This document shows positions 17,273 through 25,332 of a stretch of 64,000 bases of DNA, in pieces. The DNA comes from Acidipropionibacterium acidipropionici (GTDB taxonomy: Bacteria > Actinomycetota > Actinomycetes > Propionibacteriales > Propionibacteriaceae), in NCBI RefSeq assembly GCF_001441165.1, contig NZ_CP013126.1, forward strand, positions 1 to 64,000, in the 5' to 3' direction. Position 1 is the first letter of the stretch. Each line of letters opens with the position of its first letter. The notes beneath the pieces were generated by a model. The model ran no database searches, was not told where the DNA came from, and saw only the letters and a list, made by a program, of their open reading frames with translations. The translations under genes and the position numbers were made by a program.

Positions 17273-18109
17273 ATGCCGACCTATACCGATCCTCGCCGCG
17301 ATGCCACTGAGGCATCCGAAGCGCTGCGCGGCCTCGCACACGCCAGCCGTGCCATGGCGCACCCCGCCGACACGTACCCGATCCTGGGCGAACTGTTGGC
17401 CGGGGTGCGGTCGTTGCGGCAGTCACTCGACCAGCTCGCTACCGCCCACCTGACTCATCGCCGCGACGCGCACGACGACTCTGGCGATCAGACGATCGGT
17501 GCCTCCGAAGCACTTGCCGCCGCCGATGACCTCCATCAGGCAGGCACCATGCTTGACAGCGTCGGGAAACGCCTCGATGCCGCTATGACCCATTCCGGAC
17601 GCATCGCCTGGCGCCCCGCCCACACGGTCGCGGGGCAGGATCAGATCGAGCAACGGTGGATCAGTGTCGTGTTCCTCCAGGGCGATGAAGCCGACCAGAT
17701 CCTCGACCTCGTCGACCGCGACGGGCCCGAGGCCGCGATCGAGCATCTGAAGGGCTTCGATTACGGGGAAGAGACGACCGACGCCGCCCTGCTCAACGGG
17801 TACGTCTACGACACTCCGCCAGCCGGCGCCCTGGACTCCGAAACGATCGAGGGTGACTACCTGCTCCTGTACAACCATCAGCTCGGGCACGTGTCGCTGC
17901 TGCGCCGCTACACAAGTGAGACCGTCGAGGAGGAGAGCACCGCGTTGGCACCGGACCCCCTCGGCAGCATCGGCACCTCGCAACCACACACCGGTACGAC
18001 GGCGACCTGGTCTCGGGATCGCGGGGCCGTTCGTGAGCCGGAGACAGATTGGTTCGCGCCCGCCCGACCGTCGGCGGCGTGGCCTGCGGAGTGGGGGCTT
18101 GGCCGATGA
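17273..18109 (+). CDS. Hypothetical protein of the conjugative module
   Basis: This 278-aa protein has no domain I recognise. Residues 1-110 are helical (ATEASEALRGLAHASRAM, LGELLAGVRSLRQSLDQLA) and resemble relaxosome-like helical proteins only in composition. The middle part (VFLQGDEADQILDLVDRDG) looks globular and the C-terminal 60 residues are disordered. The ATGA overlap with the VirB4-type ATPase gene indicates co-translation and a role in the transfer apparatus. Confidence 0.6.
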   Translation: MPTYTDPRRDATEASEALRGLAHASRAMAHPADTYPILGELLAGVRSLRQSLDQLATAHLTHRRDAHDDSGDQTIGASEALAAADDLHQAGTMLDSVGKRLDAAMTHSGRIAWRPAHTVAGQDQIEQRWISVVFLQGDEADQILDLVDRDGPEAAIEHLKGFDYGEETTDAALLNGYVYDTPPAGALDSETIEGDYLLLYNHQLGHVSLLRRYTSETVEEESTALAPDPLGSIGTSQPHTGTTATWSRDRGAVREPETDWFAPARPSAAWPAEWGLGR

Positions 18110-19602
18110 GCCCCCGGGAGAGCGAACGTCTGCACACCTCGGTGCTCGTTGCTCCAAGGAAAGAGCGTCGGAAGGCACGCAAACAGCGCCGCCTGGCGGC
18201 CACCCGCCTGGAAGCTACCCAACGTCGCGCCGAGAAGGACGCGGCTCGCGCAAAAGCTGAGGCCGAGCGGGCAGAGCGCCGCGCTACCCGATATCTGCCC
18301 GCCGCGGGTGAGCCCGGGCAGGCGGCGTTGCGGACACCGGGCCGGTTCCGGCTTCCCCGCCATCAGGACACTTCAGCGACGTTGGCCGGGGCATATCCCT
18401 TTGTCGCCGAGGGCGGCCTCGGATCCGAGGGTGTGTTCGTCGGTCAGGACCTCTACTCCGGTGGGAGCTTCGTCTACGACCCCTGGGTGTTGTATGCGCG
18501 CGGGCTCATCACCGCACCGAACCTCGTCCTGGCCGGGATCGTCGGCTCGGGCAAGTCTTCCCTCGCCAAGAGCCTCTACACGCGCAGCCTGCCCTTTGGT
18601 CGCCGTGTCTACGTGCCCGGGGACCCCAAGGGTGAGCACACGGCCGTCGCCGAAGCTGTGGGAGGCCGCGCGATCGTGCTCGGCCACGGCCTGAACACCC
18701 GGCTGAATCCGCTCGACGAGGGCCACCGGCCTGGTGGCCTCACCGATGAGCAATGGGCCACGACCGTGGCGTCCCGACGCCGCGACCTCATCGGCGCGCT
18801 GGCAGAGACCGTGCTCGCCCGCCCGCTGACACCGTTGGAGCACACGGCCATCGACCTGGCTCTGACCGCCGTGGTGCGGGAGAACGACGTGCCGATCCTG
18901 CCGATGGTCGTCGACCACATCCTCAAGCCCACCGACACCAGCGACGACGAGAGACGGATCGCGGAGGACGGGCGTCTGGTCGGGCATGCGCTGCGCCGCC
19001 TCGTCGCCGGGGACCTGGCTGGCCTGTTCGACGGCCCTTCGACGGTCGCGTTCGATCCCGACCTGCCGATGATCAGCCTCGACCTCTCCCGCGTCACCGA
19101 GAACTCCACCCTGATCTCGGTGCTGATGACCTGCTCCTCGGCGTGGATGGAATCAGCGCTGCTGGACCCGAACGGCGGACAGCGGTGGGTGGTCTACGAC
19201 GAGGCATGGCGGCTGATGTCTCATCCGGCGCTGTTGAAGCGGATGGATGCGCACTGGAGGCTCGCCCGCCACTACGGGATCGCGAACATGCTGATCTTCC
19301 ACAAGCTCACCGATCTCGACAACGTCGGCGATCAGGGCTCCGCCATGCGATCCCTGGCCACCAGTCTGTTGGCCAACGCGGAGACCCGCATCGTCTACCG
19401 GCAGGAGTCCGATCAGCTCGGTCCCACCGCCAAGGCCCTCGGCCTGACCGGCACCGAACAGAAGCTGCTGCCCACGCTCGGGGTCGGGCAGGGGTTGTGG
19501 CGGATCAAGGAACGCTCCTTCGTCTGCCAGCACCAACTCCACCCCGCTGAACTCGCTCTCTTCGATACCAGCTCGCGGCTCACTCAAGGGGTGAACCGAT
19601 GA
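18106..19602 (+). CDS. VirB4-like type IV secretion ATPase
   Basis: This 498-aa ATPase powers assembly or substrate movement in the conjugation channel. An N-terminal basic coiled-coil-like segment (residues 15-75, RKERRKARKQRRLAATRLEA) precedes the motor. Walker A is GIVGSGKSSLAKS near residue 143-155, Walker B is VVYDEAW near 361. A VirB4-like arginine motif region RLARHYGIANMLIFHKLTDL follows. The N-terminal VirB4 domain is missing, which fits a split with the SCO6880 protein. It is coupled by ATGA to both neighbours. I chose ATG 18106 over an upstream in-frame start at 18049 because of that coupling. Confidence 0.85.
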   Translation: MSPRESERLHTSVLVAPRKERRKARKQRRLAATRLEATQRRAEKDAARAKAEAERAERRATRYLPAAGEPGQAALRTPGRFRLPRHQDTSATLAGAYPFVAEGGLGSEGVFVGQDLYSGGSFVYDPWVLYARGLITAPNLVLAGIVGSGKSSLAKSLYTRSLPFGRRVYVPGDPKGEHTAVAEAVGGRAIVLGHGLNTRLNPLDEGHRPGGLTDEQWATTVASRRRDLIGALAETVLARPLTPLEHTAIDLALTAVVRENDVPILPMVVDHILKPTDTSDDERRIAEDGRLVGHALRRLVAGDLAGLFDGPSTVAFDPDLPMISLDLSRVTENSTLISVLMTCSSAWMESALLDPNGGQRWVVYDEAWRLMSHPALLKRMDAHWRLARHYGIANMLIFHKLTDLDNVGDQGSAMRSLATSLLANAETRIVYRQESDQLGPTAKALGLTGTEQKLLPTLGVGQGLWRIKERSFVCQHQLHPAELALFDTSSRLTQGVNR

Positions 19603-20162
19603 ACCGGCGTCACCACGAAGACGAGGAGACCGTGGTACCGCCGGTGCTTCCACACGTGGTCATCACCGTCACCGACAACGGTTCCCTCCAAGTCACGGTC
19701 AATGACGAACCGCTGTCGCCGCCAGAAGGCGCGACGTGGACTCGCAGCGACTTCGGCCGCGTTCTCGACGCGGTCACGCATGAACGGAAGGTGCCGGTGC
19801 GGATCGAGGTCCGCGAGAGCGACGGCACGGTCTTCACCGACCTCATCCACGCTCGACGCCGACGCCCCGCCCCTGCCGAGCAGGACCACACCGAGGATCG
19901 AAGTGATTCCGGGGTGTCGCGGCGCGGACGTCGAAGGCGCTCCCGAGGCGTCGACCTGGTGGAGATCACCGGACAAGGATTCGTGCCCGGTGAGGATGTC
20001 GCCGTCGCGGTGATCATCGCCCACACCGATGCCACTACCGCTGGCGAGGCCCGTGCTCTCCTCGACCGGGACACGATCCGGCCAATGGTGAGTGACAACG
20101 TGGGTGAGGTTGTGCTCATCGGCCGGGTCTCCGGCGCCCTGTGTGTGCGGGGGCTGCGATGA
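19599..20162 (+). CDS. Hypothetical protein between VirB4 and the coupling protein
   Basis: This 187-aa protein has two small globular parts. Residues 15-85 (VVITVTDNGSLQVTVNDEPL, KVPVRIEVRESDGTVFTDL) look like an FHA/ubiquitin-like beta fold. Residues 115-187 (VEITGQGFVPGEDVAVAVIIAHTDA) form a second one, and an Arg-rich linker separates them. It is coupled by ATGA overlaps at both ends, so it is likely a stoichiometric partner of the transfer ATPases. No family assignment is possible by eye. Confidence 0.6.
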   Translation: MNRRHHEDEETVVPPVLPHVVITVTDNGSLQVTVNDEPLSPPEGATWTRSDFGRVLDAVTHERKVPVRIEVRESDGTVFTDLIHARRRRPAPAEQDHTEDRSDSGVSRRGRRRRSRGVDLVEITGQGFVPGEDVAVAVIIAHTDATTAGEARALLDRDTIRPMVSDNVGEVVLIGRVSGALCVRGLR

Positions 20163-21943
20163 ACGTGCCGCGCCGACCGTCCGGAGCCGTCGGCGAGGAA
20201 CTCACCAACGCCGCTCTGATCCTCCTGATTGCCCTGTTCGGTGTCGCCCTCGTCCTCCGCGCCGCTGGCTCACTGACAGCGCTTCTCACAGGGGTCGCCC
20301 AACCGGCCGCAGGTCCGGCTGCGGGACTCGGAGTGCTGCTCGATCCCACTGACCCGGCCAGGGCGCTCGATGCACCGGGCCTTCACCCGCTCATCTACTG
20401 GGCCACCACCGGGCTGCTCCTTGGCGTTGTGACGACCAGTGGGGTGTGGGGGTGGTCGCGGTGGCGCCACCACACCCGGGCGGTGGATACAGATCCACGC
20501 CGGCTCGCCGGTGTGGCAACCCGGCACGAGGTCGCGCAGACCGCCTCGACGAAAGCGCTGCTACATCGCGCCGGGGCACTGCGTCCCGCGCTCGACCAGC
20601 CCAAGCCGGCCGACGTGGGCTACCGCCTCGGGACATCGAAGGGCCAGGACGTGTGGGCATCGGTGGAAGACTCGATCCTGCTGATGGGACCACCACGCTC
20701 CGGGAAGGGCCTGCACGTGGTGATCCCCGCGATCCTCGACGGCCCGGGCGCCGTCGTCACCACCAGCACCCGACCGGACAACCTCACCGCGACCCTGCGG
20801 GCACGTCAGCGCCTCGGCCCGGTCGCCGTGTTCGATCCACAGCACCTCGCCGAGGGCATCCCCGCGGGCATGCGGTGGTCACCGATCCGCGGCTGTCACG
20901 ACCCGCTGACCGCGATGATCCGCGCCACCGGCCTCGCCTCCTCGACAGGGCTCGGCGCCGGTGGCGTGGAGTCCGGAGGGTTCTGGGAAGGCAAGACCCG
21001 CACCGCCCTCCAAGCGCTCCTGCACGCCGCAGCCCTCGACGCCAGGTCCCCTGCCGAACTCTTGCGGTGGACGCTCGACCCGTCTGCCGCCGCAGAGGCC
21101 GTTGCGATCCTGACCGCGCACCCGCACGCTGCCGCCGGATGGGCCGACTCCCTGGAATCCATGATCGACGCCGACCCAAAAACCCGAGACTCGATCTGGC
21201 AAGGCGTCGCCCTGGCGCTGTCCGCCTTAGCCGATCCGCGGGTACTCGACGCCGTCAGCCCCGGTCCCGGCGAAGGATTCGACCCCGAAGAGTTCCTCTC
21301 CCAGCGCGGCACCCTCTACCTGCTCGCCACCGGGGCCGGCGCAGGCGCGTCAGCGTCGCTGGTGGCGGCATTTGTCGAAGACCTCATCGAGACCGCCCGC
21401 AAGATCGCCGCCCGATCTCCCGGGGCACGCCTGGACCCTCCGTTGCTACTCGCACTCGATGAAATCGGCAACCTCGCACCCCTACCATCGCTGCCGACAC
21501 TGATGGCCGAAGGCGGCGGCACCGGAATCACCACGCTGCCGGTCTTGCAGTCGCTCGCGCAGGCGCGCGATAAGTGGTCCGAGCATCAGGCCGGCGCGAT
21601 CTGGGACGCCAGCATCGTGAAGCTCATCCTCGGAGGCGCATCGAACGCCCGAGACCTCCAAGACCTCTCCACCCTCATCGGCGAGAGGGACGAATACACC
21701 GACTCCACCACGATCGGCGATCACGGCACCCGTTCGAACCAGCGCTCCATCCGCCGCGTGCCGATCCTGCCCCCGGATCGGATCAGGACGCTGCCATTCG
21801 GCACCGGCGTCACCCTGCTGCGCAGTGCGCCACCGATCATCACCGACCTCCACCCCTGGCCCAAGCGCCCCGACGCAGGCCAGCTCAAGAATGACCGCCG
21901 CGACCTGGAGACACTCCTGCGCCGTCGCCCGGGCGACGAATAA
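20159..21943 (+). CDS. VirD4/TraG-type coupling protein
   Basis: This 594-aa type IV coupling protein links the relaxosome to the channel. Two N-terminal membrane helices (LILLIALFGVALVLRAAG and LIYWATTGLLLGVVTTSGVW) are followed by a RecA-like motor. Walker A is MGPPRSGKGLHVV near residue 177-189 and Walker B is LLALDEIGNLAPLPSLP near 427-443. GITTLPVLQSLAQARDKW is the TraG-type motif III region. The ATG at 20159 overlaps the previous stop (ATGA). A coupling protein implies a relaxase encoded outside this window. Confidence 0.88.
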   Translation: MNVPRRPSGAVGEELTNAALILLIALFGVALVLRAAGSLTALLTGVAQPAAGPAAGLGVLLDPTDPARALDAPGLHPLIYWATTGLLLGVVTTSGVWGWSRWRHHTRAVDTDPRRLAGVATRHEVAQTASTKALLHRAGALRPALDQPKPADVGYRLGTSKGQDVWASVEDSILLMGPPRSGKGLHVVIPAILDGPGAVVTTSTRPDNLTATLRARQRLGPVAVFDPQHLAEGIPAGMRWSPIRGCHDPLTAMIRATGLASSTGLGAGGVESGGFWEGKTRTALQALLHAAALDARSPAELLRWTLDPSAAAEAVAILTAHPHAAAGWADSLESMIDADPKTRDSIWQGVALALSALADPRVLDAVSPGPGEGFDPEEFLSQRGTLYLLATGAGAGASASLVAAFVEDLIETARKIAARSPGARLDPPLLLALDEIGNLAPLPSLPTLMAEGGGTGITTLPVLQSLAQARDKWSEHQAGAIWDASIVKLILGGASNARDLQDLSTLIGERDEYTDSTTIGDHGTRSNQRSIRRVPILPPDRIRTLPFGTGVTLLRSAPPIITDLHPWPKRPDAGQLKNDRRDLETLLRRRPGDE

Positions 21944-21952
21944 GTCCGCGGT

Positions 21953-22036
21953 GCCGGAAGCGGCTGTGCACCTGCCTGGTACGAGCAACCTCCGAATCCG
22001 CGAGGGGTTGCGTGCCACCAGGAAGGGATCAGTCCG
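21953..22036 (+). promoter_or_regulatory. Structured leader with GTGCACCTG motif and SD-pairing stem
   Basis: A small hairpin GCCG-GAAG-CGGC (21953-21964) is followed by the motif GTGCACCTG (21966-21974). Then come nested stems: outer CCTGGT (21975-21980) with ACCAGG (22017-22022), inner GCAACC (21985-21990) with GGTTGC (22006-22011). The outer 3' arm overlaps the Shine-Dalgarno AGGAAGGGA (22020-22028). Confidence 0.5.
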
Positions 22037-22513
22037 ATGGCTATCCGCACCCAGGAATCCCTGTCAGGGTTCATCGCCACCGACCCACAGCTGACCTACA
22101 CCGAGCGCGGTGAGGCCCGCTTCTACGCCCGGTTCGGGCAGGAGAACTTCCGCCGCGAGGACACCGGCGAGTTCACCAAGCTCGACCCCTCGTTCGGGAA
22201 CCTCGTCCTCTACCGAGCAACCGCCGAACGTGCCTACGAGCGGTTCTCCAAGGGGGATCAGTTCGTCGCAGAGGGCTACACCCACGACTACTCCTACGAG
22301 CGCGACGGGCAGCAGATCGAGGGGAGCGAGTTCGTGGCCAAGAAGATCGGCCACGACACCGCCCGCACCCGCTACGACGTTGACCGCACACCCCGCCGCG
22401 GCCTCGATCGCGAAGCCGCCAGCCGCGGCACTCCAGCCTGGGAACAGGACCGTTCTTTCGACCCGTCCGAACGCACCCGCCCGGCCACCGAGGCGCCCGT
22501 CCTCGGACACTGA
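22037..22513 (+). CDS. Single-stranded DNA-binding protein-like (OB fold)
   Basis: This 158-aa protein begins MAIRTQESLSGFIATDPQLT and continues with GEARFYARFGQENF, NLVLYRATAERAYERFSKGDQFVAEGY and EFVAKKIGHDTART. These follow the strand order of an SSB OB fold. It lacks the usual long Gly-rich tail with an acidic tip and has a short charged C-terminus. It probably coats transferred or replicating single strands of the element, acting with the PrimPol. Confidence 0.75.
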   Translation: MAIRTQESLSGFIATDPQLTYTERGEARFYARFGQENFRREDTGEFTKLDPSFGNLVLYRATAERAYERFSKGDQFVAEGYTHDYSYERDGQQIEGSEFVAKKIGHDTARTRYDVDRTPRRGLDREAASRGTPAWEQDRSFDPSERTRPATEAPVLGH

Positions 22514-22536
22514 CCCCACGGAGCGGAGCAGCGACG

Positions 22537-23151
22537 ATGAACGAACACACCCCAGAGCCTCCCTCCGGAGTAGATCCTGACGAGTTCGACCTCGATGACG
22601 ACTTCGGCAACGAGCCCGCCGGTAGCGAAGTGGCGGTGGGACCCCCGCATCCGGTGAACTGGAACCTGCTGTCGGCCCATGACCTGGAGCAGGAATGGCT
22701 GGAGCTGAACCGATGGGTCGACTGGCTCCGGCACACCTACGGCCTGCCCGCCTCGGTGATACCACCGTTCTGGCACCACCACCCTGAACTGGTCTGGGAA
22801 CTCTCCGCCCTGCACCTGCACTGGCTGTGCGCCTACGACCCCGACCAGAACGGGTCCGCCCCCCTGGGCTGGCACCGCGACTTCGCCGACGCCCGCCAGC
22901 GTCTGCGGGACTGGGTCGCGGCCTCGGGCACCCGCCTGGACCGTGACCGCCCCACCCGCCAGACCTCCTGGCCCGGCGAAGACCCCGCCCCTGCCGTCGA
23001 GGACATCGTGATCACCGACCGGGACGCCGAGTTCGTGCAATTCGTCCAGGACCAGGTCCGCGAACGGCAAGAAGCCGAGGACGCGTTCTACGCCAACCTC
23101 GACCAGACCACCGGCGAACTCCGAGACCGCGACCGCGGTCAGGGCCGGTGA
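22537..23151 (+). CDS. DUF4913-like protein
   Basis: This 204-aa cytoplasmic protein has an acidic N-terminus. The central block WVDWLRHTYGLPASVIPPFWHHHPELVWELSALHL with AYDPDQNGSAPLGWHRDF is what I recall of the DUF4913 family, which is confined to actinobacterial mobile elements and plasmids. Function is unknown. It follows the SSB-like gene by 23 bases. Confidence 0.65.
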   Translation: MNEHTPEPPSGVDPDEFDLDDDFGNEPAGSEVAVGPPHPVNWNLLSAHDLEQEWLELNRWVDWLRHTYGLPASVIPPFWHHHPELVWELSALHLHWLCAYDPDQNGSAPLGWHRDFADARQRLRDWVAASGTRLDRDRPTRQTSWPGEDPAPAVEDIVITDRDAEFVQFVQDQVRERQEAEDAFYANLDQTTGELRDRDRGQGR

Positions 23152-23157
23152 GCGACT

Positions 23158-23358
23158 GTGGTGCGGAAGTATCAGCGGAAGACGGACCGGTCGGCCGCGA
23201 GCCGGTCGGTCCGCGTCCGCTACCAGCGCCGCGAGGAGATCGACGCGGAGAAGGTCGCTGAGGTCCTCATCCGCATCGCGCTGCGTCAGGCCGACGATCC
23301 GACGCAGACCGGTCGCACCGGCAACTATCTCCGCGGCCTGCTTACCAGCACCCGGTAG
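23158..23358 (+). CDS. Small basic hypothetical protein
   Basis: This 66-aa protein starts at GTG 23158 (or the next codon, GTG 23161). It is rich in Arg and Lys (RKYQRKTDRSAASRSVRVRYQRR) with a helical middle (EEIDAEKVAEVLIRIALRQA). Size, charge and position just before the integrase suggest a recombination directionality factor or regulator, but no winged-helix signature is visible, so that is only a guess. Confidence 0.5.
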   Translation: MVRKYQRKTDRSAASRSVRVRYQRREEIDAEKVAEVLIRIALRQADDPTQTGRTGNYLRGLLTSTR

Positions 23359-23442
23359 AATCGACCATGTACCACGATGATTCGCGTCGATGGCACCGAC
23401 CTATTAAGCCCCTACCTGTGGGTGTTCTTTCCGCATTCTGAC

Positions 23443-23509
23443 GTGACCGCCACTCGGCGCCCCAGCCGCCCAGCCCCGTGGGGTTGAGCTTTGGAAAGGC
23501 GGTCACACC
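23443..23509 (+). promoter_or_regulatory. Inverted repeat spanning the integrase Shine-Dalgarno
   Basis: GTGACCGCC (23443-23451) is the perfect 9-bp complement of GGCGGTCAC (23498-23506), separated by 46 bases. The 3' arm overlaps the end of the GGAAAGG Shine-Dalgarno (23493-23499) and stops three bases before the integrase ATG. It could be an RNA stem controlling integrase translation or an operator or attachment-site arm. Confidence 0.45.
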
Positions 23510-25291
23510 ATGACGCTCCTCGATCTCCCGGCAGGGCTCGACCTCGCATCCCTCCGAGCCCTCGCCGCAGGCACGAACCATAAGGCGAAGCAGACCACCG
23601 CGACCGGTACCACTGAGGGATTGGTGCCAGCGATCTCCTACCTGCGGGTCTCCACGAAAGACCAGGCCAGCCGCTACGGGCAAGAAGAAGGCCTGTCCAT
23701 CCCCGCTCAACGGGAAGCCGCGCAGCGCAAGGCCGAACAGCTCGGCGCGGTCATCGTCAAAGAGTTCATCGAACCCGGCGAATCCGCCAAGTCCGCCAGA
23801 CGGCGCTCCTTGCAGGAGATGCTCGACTACATCGCTGCGAACCCTGTCCGCTACTGCATCATCAACAAGGTCGACCGGATCGCCCGCAATCGCCTCGACG
23901 ACGCGATCATCCACGCCACGCTCCGCGGAGCGAACACCACCCTCGTGTCGGTGACAGAGAACATCGACGAGACCCCGTCGGGCATGCTCATGCACGGCAT
24001 CCTCGCCTCGATGGCCGAGTTCTACTCCCTCAACCTCGCCCAAGAGGTCATCAAGGGCATGACCCAGAAGGCCACCATCGGCGGCACCCCCACCAAGGCG
24101 CCGCTCGGGTATCTGAACGTGCGTACCGCCGACGCCAAGGGCCGCGAGATCCGCGACATCGCCATCGACCCCGACCGGGCCGACCTGATCCGTTTCGCGT
24201 TCACCGCCTACGCCACCGGGGACTGGTCACTGTCCTCCCTAGCCAAGGAACTCAACGCGCGAGGTCTCACCACGCGGCCTACACCGGCACAGCCGGCCCG
24301 GCCGATCACGACCACCACGCTTCACAAGGTGCTGACCAACCCTTACTACCAAGGCACAGTCACCTTCCGCGGCCTCACCTACGACGGCGCTCACACCCCG
24401 CTCGTCGACTCCGAGACCTGGATCCGAGTCCAGGCCCAGCTCGACGCGAAGAACGCCGTCGGCGAACGGCCCCAGAAGTACGACCACTACCTCAAAGGCT
24501 CCCTGTACTGCTCCTGCGGCGCGAAGCTCATGATCGAACGGCCCCGCGACAAGAACGGCAACCGGTACGAGTACTTCACCTGTTCCGGACGGCGCCGCAA
24601 GCGCACCCCCTGCATCCGCTCCGCGATCCTCGCAGAGCGGATCGAGCAGCGCATCGAAGCCACCTACAACACCAACGGCCTCACCAAGAACGAAGCCGAA
24701 CGGGTACAGGGCGTGCTGCACCGGGTGTTCGACCAGCTCGAAGCCACCAGCGACGACGAACGCAAGCTCCTCGAAGCCCAGAAGGACAAGCTCGAAGCAG
24801 AACGACTCAAGCTCGTCCAGGCCCACTACGCCGACGCGATCCCTCTGGACCTGCTCAAGAGCGAGCAGGAACGCATCCGCACCAGCCTCGACCAGATCAC
24901 CAGACGCCTCGACACCATGACGGCCACCTATACCGGCGCACGGGACGGTCTCGACGAGCTCCTTGACCTGCTTACCGACCTCGGCGATCTCTACAACCGA
25001 TGCGAACCCGCTGAACGCCGCATGCTCAACCGAGCCCTGTTCGACCGCATCATCATCGACGAGGACGAGAACATCAGCGTCGTCCCTGCCGAGCCCGCCG
25101 CCAGCGTCCTCGCCCACGTCAACACCGATGTCCCCGAGCCGGTGACCGCAGAAACGAACCTGCCCCGCACTCAGGCGGGGCAGGTTTCGATTTTCTCAAC
25201 TTACGTGGAGCATAGGGGATTCGAACCCCTGACCTTCTCATTGCGAACGAGACGCGCTACCAACTGCGCCAATGCCCCAAGGACGCCGTAA
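23510..25291 (+). CDS. Large serine recombinase (integrase) of the element
   Basis: This 593-aa site-specific recombinase has the catalytic resolvase domain (about 40-185: AISYLRVSTKDQ with the nucleophilic serine, KVDRIARNRLDDA, SGMLMHGILASMAEFYS). The recombinase domain follows (GTPTKAPLGYLNV), then a zinc ribbon with LYCSCGAKL and TCSGRRRKRTPC, and a coiled coil around 395-480. It drives integration and excision of the element. The last ~45 residues are suspicious. They are encoded by a terminator hairpin (residues about 549-559) and by the antisense of tRNA-Ala (from about 566, with HRGFEPLTFSLRTRRATNC). The natural C-terminus in the excised form is therefore probably different. Confidence 0.9.
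   Translation: MTLLDLPAGLDLASLRALAAGTNHKAKQTTATGTTEGLVPAISYLRVSTKDQASRYGQEEGLSIPAQREAAQRKAEQLGAVIVKEFIEPGESAKSARRRSLQEMLDYIAANPVRYCIINKVDRIARNRLDDAIIHATLRGANTTLVSVTENIDETPSGMLMHGILASMAEFYSLNLAQEVIKGMTQKATIGGTPTKAPLGYLNVRTADAKGREIRDIAIDPDRADLIRFAFTAYATGDWSLSSLAKELNARGLTTRPTPAQPARPITTTTLHKVLTNPYYQGTVTFRGLTYDGAHTPLVDSETWIRVQAQLDAKNAVGERPQKYDHYLKGSLYCSCGAKLMIERPRDKNGNRYEYFTCSGRRRKRTPCIRSAILAERIEQRIEATYNTNGLTKNEAERVQGVLHRVFDQLEATSDDERKLLEAQKDKLEAERLKLVQAHYADAIPLDLLKSEQERIRTSLDQITRRLDTMTATYTGARDGLDELLDLLTDLGDLYNRCEPAERRMLNRALFDRIIIDEDENISVVPAEPAASVLAHVNTDVPEPVTAETNLPRTQAGQVSIFSTYVEHRGFEPLTFSLRTRRATNCANAPRTP
25157..25186. terminator. Bidirectional intrinsic terminator downstream of tRNA-Ala
   Basis: AACCTGCCCCGC (25157-25168) and GCGGGGCAGGTT (25175-25186) form a perfect 12-bp stem with a six-base loop, followed on the + strand by a T-rich tail. 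It would end both the integrase transcript and the minus-strand tRNA-Ala transcript. It lies inside the annotated integrase frame. Confidence 0.75.
25206..25278 (-). tRNA. tRNA-Ala (anticodon CGC)
   Basis: Read on the minus strand, the 73-base gene has acceptor GGGGCAT/ATGCTCC with discriminator A, D arm GCGCAGTTGGTAGCGC, anticodon stem TCTCG/TGAGA around the loop TTCGCAA, and T arm AGGGG-TTCGAAT-CCCCT. The anticodon is CGC, reading GCG (Ala). CCA is not encoded. Its 3' end faces the integrase, so it is the probable attachment site of the element, with the gene left intact after integration. Confidence 0.93.
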
Positions 25292-25332
25292 CGCTACCAC
25301 CGCGGACGCCGTGCGGACAATTCGGCGCAGGC

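Noticed and set aside
17174-17362. N-terminal extension of the DUF4062 protein
   Set aside because: The extra 63 residues have no similarity to the domain and cover the structured leader and start of the opposite gene.
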